Origin: Tannerella forsythia
GTDB lineage: Bacteria; Bacteroidota; Bacteroidia; Bacteroidales; Tannerellaceae
Length of the DNA: 56,288 nt
Direction of reading: 5' to 3'
NCBI RefSeq assembly: GCF_003860135.1
Contig: NZ_RQYN01000014.1
Coordinates: forward strand, 1-56,288
Under the pieces are notes generated by a model, which was not told where the DNA came from, did not search any database, and saw nothing but the letters and a program-made list of their open reading frames with translations. Each line of letters opens with the position of its first letter. Position 1 is the stretch's first letter. Below, piece after piece: positions 35,644-44,496 of this stretch. Position numbers and translations under genes: made by a program.

Positions 35644-36348
35644 TCAGGCTAAAATCTTAATTTGTGTTATGTAACCGTTTTTACGAATGGCCGTGAACAG
35701 GCTGATATAAGAAGAGCGCGGTTTGACATTAACTTTATACGTAAGTACAGCCGTGTCGGTCTCGTAGTTCAATTCGTAAGAATTACTCATGACGTAGACA
35801 TTTTGCTCTTCCAATGTCTTGCGCATCAATTTCAAATCAGGCTCTGACGTCGAACAGGTAATCACCAGAATTTTATTCACTCCGTCGAGCAAAATCCGTT
35901 TCTCGAAACGCTCCAACGATATCAGAACCGTTACGGTAAGCAACGTCACGATAATAGCGGCCGTGAACATACCGGCCCCCACGGCCAGTCCGATGACGGC
36001 TACCACCCAAATACACGCTGCCGTCGTCAGTCCGTACACGCTGCCGCGACTCTGGATAATCGCGCCGGCACCCAGAAAACCGATACCGGTCAATACCTGT
36101 GCGGCAATACGCCCCGGATCGCCGTTCAGAAAATTCGGATAAATCTGCGGAATCCAGATCGAGATCAGCATCGCCATGGTAGAACCGAGGCAGATGAGGG
36201 TGAACGTGCGCAAACCGGCTTCCCGACGACGCATCTGACGCTCCGTACCCACGATCGCGCCTAACATAAAACTAATGATCAATCGCAGTATGGTAGTCCA
36301 TACATCGATCTTTGTACTGCTCATCACTTCATTTAACCATTCCATCAT
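35644..36348 (-). CDS. MgtC/SapB family membrane protein
   Basis: A 234-residue protein. About five N-terminal helices carry the family signature: RLIISFMLGAIVGTERQ, REAGLRTFTLICLGSTMAML, DPGRIAAQVLTGIGFLGAGAI and GSVYGLTTAACIWVVAVIGLAVG. An ACT-like cytoplasmic C-terminal domain follows (about 155-234). Members act in magnesium homeostasis or regulate membrane ATP synthase or phosphate uptake. It starts 1 bp after the lipase-like gene's stop, so the two are cotranscribed. No M-box or other riboswitch was recognised upstream. Confidence 0.92.
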   Translation of the reverse strand: MMEWLNEVMSSTKIDVWTTILRLIISFMLGAIVGTERQMRRREAGLRTFTLICLGSTMAMLISIWIPQIYPNFLNGDPGRIAAQVLTGIGFLGAGAIIQSRGSVYGLTTAACIWVVAVIGLAVGAGMFTAAIIVTLLTVTVLISLERFEKRILLDGVNKILVITCSTSEPDLKLMRKTLEEQNVYVMSNSYELNYETDTAVLTYKVNVKPRSSYISLFTAIRKNGYITQIKILA

Positions 36349-36349
36349 T

Positions 36350-37621
36350 TTACTTGTATTTGGGAAGATACGACATCAGATAAATAAAATAAGAGACGCC
36401 CGCACCGGTATGGTTACCCGGCACATCGATGAACTTCACTTTGCCTCTGGAAGCATGATGTTTCGCCGCATATCCTTGTGCGTTTTCGAAATGAACCGTC
36501 CGGTCGTCTTTTCCGTGAATCAGTACGAACTCGCACCGGTTATCCCAAGGTTGCAGGCTGTTCGCTTCGAGTATCGCATCAATTTGCGCATTCGCATGAT
36601 GCGTGTTATGTATAAACGCGTCTGTAAACAAGTCGTGCGTCTTGTCGGGGAACTCCTTATATGTATGACTCTTTCCGTCGAAGTAAACGGCCAGCCTCGA
36701 CGCGTATGGCTCTTTCAGCAGGCGTCTCACATCCAAATCGGGATAACTGTTCTTTTTATACCCGTAAATAGCAAGAGGCAACAGATATGGCTCCGGCATC
36801 GTTTCCGAAGTCCTTACCTCGTCGGCGATATTTTTCAGCAGACAAGGCGTACCCCCGGCCAGCAGTAGATCGACCGTTAGACCGTCTATCGGATTAACTT
36901 CCAGTTCGCGTGCCACTTGTGTCGCGACGAAGCCGCCCAACGAATAGCCGGTGACAAGTACATTTTTCTTTTTGGCATAATGATTCTCCTGTAGCACTTT
37001 CTGTGAGGCTCGCATGAAATCGATCGTGGTACGCACCATCGATTTTTTCTCGATATATGGAATAAAACATTTTTGGTACGAGTCGCCAAACCCTGGGTAA
37101 TCGGGAATCATAACGATATAGCCTTTCGATGCCTGCCACATCCAGAAAATCAGGTAAGCCTCCAGAGTGGAAGCGTCGTAGTCCGTCAATTGTCGGGTAG
37201 GGGCCTGTTTGTCGAGTACATACGTGTAGGGAGGCGCAAGTATTTGCCGATGGAGCGTCGCCGAGTCGATGGCCGGCGGTACCAACAACACGCCGGACAG
37301 GGTGATTTTTTCGTCGGATCCGTTCGGATTCGCAGAGGTGCATATAACCTTGAATGCACGCAACTGAATGTCTCCATCAAAAACAGGCGTATTACCGATC
37401 AGACTAAACGCCGAAAGTCCGAGTCCTTTTTCCGCAGCTTTCAGTTCGGCAAACGTGAATTCTTTTAAAAGCTTCCATTTTACCCCTAATACCTCTTCCG
37501 GTTTGAGAGGGTTATCCGGCCGGTCGATAATCGAAGGAAGATTTTCGTCGCAGGCTGTAAACAGATACAGCGATGCGATAAACCATCCCAGCAGATATTT
37601 TATTAGCCTCTCTTTTTTCAT
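36350..37621 (-). CDS. Alpha/beta-hydrolase lipoprotein (secretory lipase-like)
   Basis: A 423-residue exported hydrolase anchored by lipid at Cys24 (LFTACDE). The nucleophile elbow is GYSLGG (Ser227). Acid and base candidates are the Asp pair in LIHGKDDRTV and the His in VPGNHTGAG near the C-terminus. The fold order and an insert between strands resemble secretory lipases/tannase-like esterases. Substrate unknown. A possible -7 box TAAATTTG (37681-37688, minus strand) overlaps the stop of the upstream LRR gene, and a CCCTCC/GGAGGG hairpin lies in the short leader. Confidence 0.85.
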   Translation of the reverse strand: MKKERLIKYLLGWFIASLYLFTACDENLPSIIDRPDNPLKPEEVLGVKWKLLKEFTFAELKAAEKGLGLSAFSLIGNTPVFDGDIQLRAFKVICTSANPNGSDEKITLSGVLLVPPAIDSATLHRQILAPPYTYVLDKQAPTRQLTDYDASTLEAYLIFWMWQASKGYIVMIPDYPGFGDSYQKCFIPYIEKKSMVRTTIDFMRASQKVLQENHYAKKKNVLVTGYSLGGFVATQVARELEVNPIDGLTVDLLLAGGTPCLLKNIADEVRTSETMPEPYLLPLAIYGYKKNSYPDLDVRRLLKEPYASRLAVYFDGKSHTYKEFPDKTHDLFTDAFIHNTHHANAQIDAILEANSLQPWDNRCEFVLIHGKDDRTVHFENAQGYAAKHHASRGKVKFIDVPGNHTGAGVSYFIYLMSYLPKYK

Positions 37622-37685
37622 GCCCTCCGTTTTTTACATACGTTATGGAGGGTAAAAATAGGCATTTCCGCCCATACCGACAAAT

Positions 37686-39947
37686 TTACCGATAATTTAC
37701 CTGTGCTTTAATCGGGTAAGCCAGTTTTGAATAGACCACCTCGCGAGGACAGTAAAGCGTTTCTAACGCAGGCATCGGAGCAGATTCCAGAAATTTGAGC
37801 TTTAAGTTTTGACGCACATCGATTACTTTTAACTCATTGCCCATGCATTTCAGTCGCTTGAGCATCGGATTCTTGCTGACATCCAAATCACTTAATCGGT
37901 TGTGCGAACAATTGAGCGACTCTAATGCGGGATTCTTCGCAAGGTTCAACTCGCTGATCGCATTTCCGTTGCACGCCAATTCGATGAGTGCGCCGTTATG
38001 CGAAACATCGACACGATCCAGTGAATTACGTCCGCAATCGAGAATCCGAAGTGCGGAATTACGGCTTACATCGACCGAGGTGAGCTGGTTCTCACTGCAT
38101 ACCAAACCGGTTAGTGCCTGATTGCGTACCACATCAATCACCGTCAGTTGGTTCGCACTGCAATCCAGATAGTTTAAGCCGCTATTCTGCGATACGACGA
38201 GCATCTTCAATTTGTTTTTTCCACAGTTCAGGGTGTCGAGTTGTTGATTCTTCGTGATATCAAGTGCCGTCAGATGGTTGTTATGGCAGCTCAACACACG
38301 GAGAGCAAGATTCTTAGCAATGTCCAACTTGATAAGACGGATGCTGTTGCAATGCAAGCTCTTCAACGACGGATTATGGCTTATGTCGAGTGTGATAAGG
38401 TTGTTCTCGGAGCATTCCAGATCGGTCAGCATCGGGTTTCTACGAACATCTAACCGGTGAAGTTTATTGCGGGAACAGTCCAGCGATTTCAAGGCCGGGA
38501 AATAACTCATGTCTAATGCCGTGATACGGTTATCGCTACATTTCAGTTCTTCGAGCGATGAGAAATATTCAAGTCCTTCGACGGATGTCAGTCCCAGTCG
38601 CGAGCAATCCATCGTTTTGACGGCACGCGCTTCCGCCCCCGACAACTCGCCGTCGCCATTCGTATCGTACCGTCCGAACAGGAAAGCAGCCAATACGGCA
38701 TCGGGTACGGTGATGTTTCCGGTGTATGTTCGTATGGCGGTGCGGCGTTGCTCTTCCGCTATACGCTTTTCTTCTTCCAGTTTACGCAACTCGGCCTGTC
38801 GGCGGGCTTCATCGTAATACCTCTCACGGGCGGTAAGCGGACGCTCCGCAGAGGCTTCTTCTCCGCTTTTTACAGCCGTTTCGGGAGCTTTCGTCGTCTC
38901 TTCTTCCTTTGTCTTTTCCGTTGCGGCAATATATGTTTCAATTTCCGCCGTTGCCGTCTCCGTATCTACGCGATAGGTCGTTACCGAAGCAACCAGATAA
39001 CTCAGGTTTTGATACTCCGAACCTTTGATCAGGTAGACAGAAGTTAGTGATGGCATCGCGTTGCAATACAGATTTTTGAGTGCCGGATTATGCGAGACGT
39101 CTAATGTTGTCAGACGATTGATACTGCATTCCAGATCGGTCAATGCCGTATTTCGCGAGAGATCGAGAGCCGTTAAACGGTTGCTGCCGCAATCGAGATC
39201 GGTCAGCGCCGTATTGTGAGAGACAACGAGCGAATCCAGTTTGTTGTGGCCGCAATAGAGTTGCGACAAATGGATATTGGTTTTCAGTTCCAAAGTTGTC
39301 AGCAGGTTATTATTGCAAAACAAATGCTCCAGATTGGCATTCTGTGCCACGTCGAGCGAAGTCAACCGGTTTTCCGCACAATTCAGCCATCGTAGCGATG
39401 GGCACGAACTGACATTCAGCGATTCTAAACGGTTCGTACCGCAGTGGAGTAGTGCAAGGGCACGACAATCCTCAAGTCGCAAATGCGTCAAGCGGTTATT
39501 GTCGCAGAGCAGCTCCTCCAATACTCTATGACGACCGACATCGAGCGATCGTAACAGATTATTCCGACAATGCAATTCGGTCAATTCTACGTTCTGACTG
39601 ACGTCGAGCGAATCGAGCCGGTTATTATCGCAATGCAGTTTTTTTAGCGCCTGATTGCGGCTGAGATCAAGCGAAGTAAGGCCGCCGCGTTGGAAGTAAT
39701 TCGCATACGAACAGTCGAGTTCTTCCAAGGCCGTAAAATATTCAATTCCCTGCAACGAAGTGAGCGGTTTATCCGTACATTCGATTTTCCGCACGGTACG
39801 TGCCTCCTCGACCGATATTTCACCGTCGTTGTTCGTATCGAAGTTTTCCAGCAGATACGTTTTGAAGGTTGTATCGGGAATGGTAATCTGTTGCGCGCCG
39901 GCGTACAACGACGTGGCCGCAAAAAATAGAAGAATATTTTTTCTCAT
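37686..39947 (-). CDS. Duplicated EF-hand/leucine-rich-repeat protein
   Basis: A 753-residue exported protein (signal MRKNILLFFAATSLYAGAQ) built as two similar halves. Each half begins with an EF-hand-like loop (DTNNDGEISVEEA about residues 34-46; DTNGDGELSGAEA about 420-432). Each then has an x-SLxGIEYFxxLEELDCS cap and about ten to thirteen 21-residue repeats LxxLDVSxNxxLxxLDCxxN. A charged Glu/Lys/Arg-rich linker (about 340-405) with coiled-coil character joins them. Calcium binding in the loops is expected. Unlike the LRR protein at 5489 it has no T9SS sorting domain, so it may stay in the periplasm or on the membrane. It starts 12 bp after pyrD and is the last gene of the pyrK-pyrD operon, an odd place for such a protein. 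Confidence 0.88.
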   Translation of the reverse strand: MRKNILLFFAATSLYAGAQQITIPDTTFKTYLLENFDTNNDGEISVEEARTVRKIECTDKPLTSLQGIEYFTALEELDCSYANYFQRGGLTSLDLSRNQALKKLHCDNNRLDSLDVSQNVELTELHCRNNLLRSLDVGRHRVLEELLCDNNRLTHLRLEDCRALALLHCGTNRLESLNVSSCPSLRWLNCAENRLTSLDVAQNANLEHLFCNNNLLTTLELKTNIHLSQLYCGHNKLDSLVVSHNTALTDLDCGSNRLTALDLSRNTALTDLECSINRLTTLDVSHNPALKNLYCNAMPSLTSVYLIKGSEYQNLSYLVASVTTYRVDTETATAEIETYIAATEKTKEEETTKAPETAVKSGEEASAERPLTARERYYDEARRQAELRKLEEEKRIAEEQRRTAIRTYTGNITVPDAVLAAFLFGRYDTNGDGELSGAEARAVKTMDCSRLGLTSVEGLEYFSSLEELKCSDNRITALDMSYFPALKSLDCSRNKLHRLDVRRNPMLTDLECSENNLITLDISHNPSLKSLHCNSIRLIKLDIAKNLALRVLSCHNNHLTALDITKNQQLDTLNCGKNKLKMLVVSQNSGLNYLDCSANQLTVIDVVRNQALTGLVCSENQLTSVDVSRNSALRILDCGRNSLDRVDVSHNGALIELACNGNAISELNLAKNPALESLNCSHNRLSDLDVSKNPMLKRLKCMGNELKVIDVRQNLKLKFLESAPMPALETLYCPREVVYSKLAYPIKAQVNYR

Positions 39948-39959
39948 TTGAATAAAGTC

Positions 39960-40874
39960 TTAATCTATGGTCAATGCACCGACCAGCTCGGCAACAGAGG
40001 CGAACCCGTAACGCTCGCAATAAGCCTCGATCCCTTCGATGACACTCACCGAAACCGTCGGATCGATGAAATTATACGTTCCGATCTGAATGGCTGTTGC
40101 GCCGGCAAGCATAAATTCGATGGCGTCCTGCCATGAAGCGATCCCTCCCATACCGATCACCGGAATCCGCACTGCCGAAGCCGTTTGCCATACCATCCGA
40201 AGAGCCACAGGTTTGACACAAGGGCCGGACAATCCTCCCGTCACGGTCGAGAGCAAGGGACGACGACGCTCGACATCAATTGCCATGCCGAGCAACGTGT
40301 TGATCAGCGACACCGCGTCTGCTCCTTCGGCCTCCGCCGCACGAGCGATCTCGGTAATATCGGTTACATTGGGCGAGAGTTTTACAATCAGTGTCTTAGG
40401 GTAAACTTTACGCACTGCGCGCACCACTTCGGCGGCCGACGACGCGCAAACCCCGAACGACATGCCTCCCTGCTTCACATTGGGACAGGAAATATTCAGT
40501 TCGATGGCGGGAATCCGGTCCAGCGCGGCCATTTTTTCGGCACATTCGACATACGTCTCGATGGACGAGCCGCTGACGTTGACAATCATATTCGTATCAA
40601 TCTCGCTGAGTCGCGGATAAATCTCACGCGCAAAATAGTCGGCGCCTTTGTTTTGTAATCCAACGGCATTGAGCATCCCCGACGGTGTCTCAGCCATACG
40701 TGGATAGGGATTTCCTTCGCGCGGTTCCATCGTCGTACCTTTCACAACGATCCCGCCGAGTCGGGCGATATCGAACAAATCGGCGTATTCGATCCCGTAA
40801 CCGAACGTTCCCGATGCTGTCATTACCGGGTTTTTCAATGTCAAACTTCCTATGGTCGTTGTCAAATCTGCCAT
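39960..40874 (-). CDS. pyrD: Dihydroorotate dehydrogenase (class 1B), catalytic subunit
   Basis: A 304-residue FMN enzyme. [62 protein letters not shown] and [28 protein letters not shown] are diagnostic. The catalytic base of class 1B is the Cys near residue 130 (FGVCASS region). It oxidises dihydroorotate to orotate using the PyrK partner to pass electrons to NAD. Overlaps pyrK by 13 bp. Confidence 0.97.
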   Translation of the reverse strand: MADLTTTIGSLTLKNPVMTASGTFGYGIEYADLFDIARLGGIVVKGTTMEPREGNPYPRMAETPSGMLNAVGLQNKGADYFAREIYPRLSEIDTNMIVNVSGSSIETYVECAEKMAALDRIPAIELNISCPNVKQGGMSFGVCASSAAEVVRAVRKVYPKTLIVKLSPNVTDITEIARAAEAEGADAVSLINTLLGMAIDVERRRPLLSTVTGGLSGPCVKPVALRMVWQTASAVRIPVIGMGGIASWQDAIEFMLAGATAIQIGTYNFIDPTVSVSVIEGIEAYCERYGFASVAELVGALTID

Positions 40875-41641
40875 GTCAATCGATTGATGTTAAATACCGG
40901 ACCTTCGGTGCAGGCGCACACATTGCCTTCGGTGGTGCGCTCGACGCAACAGAGACATACGCCGAAACCGCATGCCATCATATTTTCGAGCGATACTTCG
41001 CAAGGTGTTCCGACTGTCTTCGCATATTTCGCCACAGCCATCATCATCGGCTTGGGGCCACAAGTATAAATTTGTCCGAATGTTTTCTCTTTCAATATGG
41101 AATGTTGTGTGACCAATCCTTTTTCTCCCATCGATCCGTCTTCGGTCGTAATGTATACCGATCCGTGCTTCTCGAAATCTTCACGTTGCAGGATGTCGCT
41201 TCCCGAACGGGCACCCAAGAGGAATACGGGGGTAAACCCCGCCTTCTTCAACGACTCACCCAAGTAGAGCATCGGTGCCGTTCCAACTCCTCCGCCGACC
41301 AGCAGTAGTTCCGGCGACGACGGTTTCTGCGGTATCGAGAAGCCGTTGCCCAAAGGCAACAACACATTCACCGTTTCGCCTGCTCTATACCGCGCCATGC
41401 GTCGCGTTCCTTCACCGATCAGACGTATCAGTAGCCACAGCTCGTTTTGTATTCGATCGACATAGTTGACCGAAATCGGACGGCGCAGAAAAGTCGATGG
41501 CGAGTCGTCGACACGCACCTCTACGAATTGTCCGGGAACCATTTCGGGTAATGTCTGTTCGGTCGTCAATTTCAACAAACAATAGTCATGGTGTAACGGC
41601 TCGTTCGATGTCACCGTCATATCCAGCAAGTATTTCTTCAT
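40862..41641 (-). CDS. pyrK: Dihydroorotate dehydrogenase electron-transfer subunit
   Basis: A 259-residue protein with an FAD domain ([23 protein letters not shown]), an NAD domain ([19 protein letters not shown]) and a C-terminal 2Fe-2S motif whose cysteines lie in [22 protein letters not shown] and the later CTEGP. It pairs with class 1B PyrD. ATG at 41641 ([10 protein letters not shown]) was preferred to the ATG three codons upstream, which gives the odd start MERM; both are possible. It follows the SHOCT/DUF4870 gene by about 30 bp. Confidence 0.96.
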   Translation of the reverse strand: MKKYLLDMTVTSNEPLHHDYCLLKLTTEQTLPEMVPGQFVEVRVDDSPSTFLRRPISVNYVDRIQNELWLLIRLIGEGTRRMARYRAGETVNVLLPLGNGFSIPQKPSSPELLLVGGGVGTAPMLYLGESLKKAGFTPVFLLGARSGSDILQREDFEKHGSVYITTEDGSMGEKGLVTQHSILKEKTFGQIYTCGPKPMMMAVAKYAKTVGTPCEVSLENMMACGFGVCLCCVERTTEGNVCACTEGPVFNINRLTWQI

Positions 41642-41678
41642 CCTCTCCATTTTACTCCACAGGTGCCAAGTGTGCGGT

Positions 41679-42125
41679 TTATTTCAGGAAACGGATGGTC
41701 AGCGGATATTTCCATGATTCGCCATTCAGCGCCTTGACGATGGCGATAATGATCATCACAAAAATAGCAATGCCCACTACGGGAACGATGACAAGGCCCA
41801 CAATCGTTATACATAACACGATAATATATAATGTATAGCTGATTTCGAAATTGAGAATTTCTTTGCCGGCCTCGTCTACTTTTGCACTTTTGTCTTTATA
41901 CAGTAACCAAACGATCAGCGGTGCGATAAAGCTCGACAGAAACTGTGAGGCATGCATCAGTCCGACGAATGTCCGTTCGTCTATTCCCAAATCCCATGCC
42001 GGCTGTCCCGGCGAAGAAACGGGTGGAGTGAGAAGTTTCGCCTTTTCACGTTCATATTCCTCGTGCGTAATGGCACCTTCGTCCAGCAATTTCTTCAATT
42101 GTTCCAGTTTTCCGTATGTATCCAT
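41679..42125 (-). CDS. SHOCT and DUF4870 (Tic20-like) membrane protein
   Basis: A 148-residue protein. The N-terminal SHOCT motif (LEQLKKLLDEGAITHEEYEREKAKLL, residues 6-31) is joined by a proline-rich linker to a DUF4870 domain with about three helices (LMHASQFLSSFIAPLIVWLLYK, ISYTLYIIVLCITIVGLVIVPVVG and IAIFVMIIIAIVKALNG). SHOCT is thought to mediate oligomerisation; the membrane part has no proven role. Promoter at 42193-42200. Confidence 0.88.
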   Translation of the reverse strand: MDTYGKLEQLKKLLDEGAITHEEYEREKAKLLTPPVSSPGQPAWDLGIDERTFVGLMHASQFLSSFIAPLIVWLLYKDKSAKVDEAGKEILNFEISYTLYIIVLCITIVGLVIVPVVGIAIFVMIIIAIVKALNGESWKYPLTIRFLK

Positions 42126-42192
42126 CCGTATCTTTTTTCTAAATGTCTATATTTACTTTTTGATATTCTTCTGTTTGTTTTCTTTGAACGGA

Positions 42193-42200
42193 CAAAGATA
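42193..42200 (-). promoter_or_regulatory. -7 box (TATCTTTG) of the DUF4870-pyrK-pyrD-LRR operon
   Basis: Perfect TAnnTTTG on the minus strand, 67 bp before the DUF4870 ATG; no TTG at standard -33 distance. No further promoter is obvious before pyrK. Confidence 0.5.
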
Positions 42201-42296
42201 AGCATTTCCGCAAAATACGACAGACTCCGCCGTCAAAAGTGAACGGCCGGACAACAAGCGGAAGCGCACCGGTACAAACCATCCTTTATATGAATA

Positions 42297-43175
42297 TCAA
42301 GAGGATGACTCTTCTGTTTTTACATTGACCGGTTGCCCGCAATACTTGCAGTACGAAGCGTCGAGGTCGTTATTTTTTTCGCAATGCGGACATTTTTTAT
42401 TTCGGGTGCCGGATTTTTGCATCATCGTTGCCGATACGATGCCCGTCGGTACGGCGATAATCGTGTAGCCCAACAGCATGACCAATGCGGAGAGGAAACG
42501 TCCGGCACCCGTCATCGGGGTAATGTCACCATAGCCGACGGTGGTGAGCGTCACGATCGTCCAATATATACTATTCAAGATGTTATCGAACCCCGGCGTG
42601 TGATTCGCTCCTTCGATCATATACATCAGCGTACCGAGCGAGATGGTCAGAATCAGGACAAAGAGGAAGAAAACGAAGATTTTGCGACGACTCTCCTTGA
42701 GTGAATGAAGCAGAACATTCCCTTCGGAGATGAATCCGAAAAGCCGGAAGATGCGGAACACGCGTATCAGACGGAACGAGCGTGCAATGACCAGATAAGC
42801 GGCCGTATGAAAAAAGAAGGTCATATAAAGCGGCAGCGTCGATATTAGATCGACAATGCCGTAGAAACTGAATATATACTTCTTGGGCTTTGGCGAACAA
42901 TAAATTCGAAGCACGTACTCTACCGTGAAAAACAATGTGATGATCCACTCCAGCACATGCAATATCTGGTTAAACGTGTCCGTAAACAAGTGTAAACTGT
43001 CGACGATGATCAACAGGATACTGACGAGAATAAAGACAAGCAATACGACATCGAAGAGTTTACCTTCACGGGTATCTGCCTCGAAGATGATTTCGTATAT
43101 CTGCTCTTTCCGAGTCATTCCCGACAAGGATTTCTTCGGCAATAAACTTTTTCGACTTCGTTTTTTATATTTCAT
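42297..43175 (-). CDS. Voltage-gated K+ channel-type ion transporter with C-terminal zinc ribbon
   Basis: A 292-residue six-helix channel subunit. S1 about 41-60, S2 about 72-92, S3 about 104-124, S4 with arginines at every third position (Arg132, 135, 138, 141, 144), S5 about 166-188, and a pore loop with the potassium filter TVGYGD (212-217), then S6 about 226-250. The tail carries CPHC-x10-CKYC (Cys262, 265, 276, 279), a complete zinc-ribbon motif. Tetrameric voltage-sensitive K+ transport in the inner membrane is expected. The zinc ribbon could act as a cytoplasmic sensor or assembly clamp; that is inference. Confidence 0.92.
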   Translation of the reverse strand: MKYKKRSRKSLLPKKSLSGMTRKEQIYEIIFEADTREGKLFDVVLLVFILVSILLIIVDSLHLFTDTFNQILHVLEWIITLFFTVEYVLRIYCSPKPKKYIFSFYGIVDLISTLPLYMTFFFHTAAYLVIARSFRLIRVFRIFRLFGFISEGNVLLHSLKESRRKIFVFFLFVLILTISLGTLMYMIEGANHTPGFDNILNSIYWTIVTLTTVGYGDITPMTGAGRFLSALVMLLGYTIIAVPTGIVSATMMQKSGTRNKKCPHCEKNNDLDASYCKYCGQPVNVKTEESSS

Positions 43176-43285
43176 GATCCGTATTATTTATTCCGCACTT
43201 TTCTCCGGAATCGGTTGCCGGAGGATGTTGTAACTTCACCCGATTAATTTTCGGAAAACCAAAGAAGATTTCCTCAAAATATACA

Positions 43286-43293
43286 CAAAAATA
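43286..43293 (-). promoter_or_regulatory. -7 box (TATTTTTG) of the ion channel gene
   Basis: Perfect TAnnTTTG on the minus strand, giving a leader of about 100 nt before the ATG at 43175. No well-placed -33 TTG. Confidence 0.45.
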
Positions 43294-43397
43294 CAATTTA
43301 TTCGGAATATACGTTATCATATTCTGTGTGGATTGTTTATTCTTTCTGATTCATTGTCGATATGGCGAGGGATCGGGTAGCGATCGTTTTTTACCTG

Positions 43398-43565
43398 AAG
43401 GATTGCTTCCTTAAGATGAAGGAACACTTCTTTAAGGTCAAGGAACGCTTCCTTAAGGTCAAGGAACGCTTCCTTAAGGTGAAGGAGCACTTCCTTAAGG
43501 TGAAGGATTGTTTCCTTAAGATGAAGGAACACTTCCTTAAGGTGAAGGAGGCCTTTCTTAGGATA
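43398..43565. repeat. Eight-unit 21-bp palindromic tandem array
   Basis: Units begin at 43398 and every 21 bp to 43545. Each is a 15-bp palindrome AAGGAA-NNN-TTCCTT followed by AAGGTC, AAGGTG or AAGATG. Units 3, 4 and 7 have perfect 6-bp arms; units 1, 2, 5 and 6 have one or two changes and unit 8 is diverged. Both strands are open across it (plus frame 43362-43586 repeats FLKVKEH; minus frame repeats LHLKEVF) because 21 is a multiple of three; neither frame has support as a gene. It lies between the channel and YigZ genes. Confidence 0.9.
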
Positions 43566-43633
43566 GGGGGTGAAAGAAAACGTTGAAAATTGGGAGAGTG
43601 GTGGATGATGGTTTCCCGATGGGGTATTTCGGG

Positions 43634-44233
43634 TTAGCTGTCTTTTAGGTAGGCTCCTTCGATCATGAACAAACGGTTCTTTAACGTCTCTTCCTGACTT
43701 TGGCGGATACGGAGTGTCATCTCGCAATTCGCTTCGAAGGTCTGTGAAACGATAGCCGGTTGCATCTCTTTCACCACACGCATGATGTCATTCAAAAAAG
43801 GGTATTCGAAAACCACGGTACATTCGGCATCTACGGTGCGCTCTTCGACTTCGGCAGCCGCAATCGCTTCGGCCGCGGCCGAACGATAAGCAACGATCAG
43901 ACCGCTCGTGCCCAATTTGATGCCCCCGAAATAACGCACCACAATCACGAGAATATCCGTCAATTCGTTCGCATTGATCTGTCCGAGTATCGGTTTGCCG
44001 GCTGTCGACGAAGGTTCTCCGTCGTCGTTGGCTCGAAATGTGGTACGGTCGGCACCGAGCATATAAGCCCAGCAGACGTGACGCGCGTCGTAATATTTCT
44101 TTCGGCAGGCCTCCACCTGCGCCTTCACCTCTTCGGGTGTACGCACAGGGATGGCGAACGAAAGAAAACGACTGCGTTTCTCCGTATAATAGCCTTCGCT
44201 TGCGGCACGAATGGTTTTGTAAAGATCGGACAT
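43634..44233 (-). CDS. YigZ/IMPACT family protein
   Basis: A 199-residue protein. The N-terminal IMPACT fold carries EKRSRFLSFAIPVRTPEEVKAQVEACRKKYYDARHVCWAYMLG and DDGEPSSTAGKPILGQINANELTDILVIVVRYFGGIKLGTSGLIVAYRSAAAEAI, the UPF0029 signature. A C-terminal DUF1949 domain follows (about 135-199). IMPACT proteins influence translational control in eukaryotes; the bacterial role is unsettled. Last gene of the operon that includes uvrA. Confidence 0.94.
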   Translation of the reverse strand: MSDLYKTIRAASEGYYTEKRSRFLSFAIPVRTPEEVKAQVEACRKKYYDARHVCWAYMLGADRTTFRANDDGEPSSTAGKPILGQINANELTDILVIVVRYFGGIKLGTSGLIVAYRSAAAEAIAAAEVEERTVDAECTVVFEYPFLNDIMRVVKEMQPAIVSQTFEANCEMTLRIRQSQEETLKNRLFMIEGAYLKDS

Positions 44234-44274
44234 CGGTTGCGGTTATGCTTCGTCGTTTTTTTCCTCTCGGCAGG

Positions 44275-44493
44275 TCAGTCCGGCACGTGCGTTTGCTGTT
44301 CTTCCAAATAGGCGCGGAAGTCTTTCATGATTTCTTCGATCTCTTCGATAAAACGCGGATCTTTCACCTTGTCTTTGACGTTTTCGTAATAAGTTTCGAT
44401 GGCAGGAAGCGCACAAATGTCCTGACCGCGCAACAGAAAATAGGGTTCGTCCTTCTCGTTGCATTGCTTGATCATCTGTATCGGATTCTTCAT
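44275..44493 (-). CDS. Conserved-looking small protein, 72 residues
   Basis: A 72-residue acidic, helical protein (MKNPIQMIKQCNEKDEPYFLLRGQDICALPAIETYYENV...) that starts 3 bp after the uvrA stop and ends 41 bp before yigZ, so it belongs to that operon. The segment PYFLLRGQDICALPAIETYYE has normal protein composition and I recall similar small proteins in Bacteroidales, but no named family or function. The tight spacing is the main support. Confidence 0.75.
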   Translation of the reverse strand: MKNPIQMIKQCNEKDEPYFLLRGQDICALPAIETYYENVKDKVKDPRFIEEIEEIMKDFRAYLEEQQTHVPD

Positions 44494-44496
44494 TTT

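Noticed and set aside
43317-43727. Genes encoding FLKVKE or LHLKEVF heptad-repeat proteins on either strand
   Set aside because: Both strands are equally open over the 21-bp repeat; the minus frame also overlaps the yigZ end; no promoter or known family.
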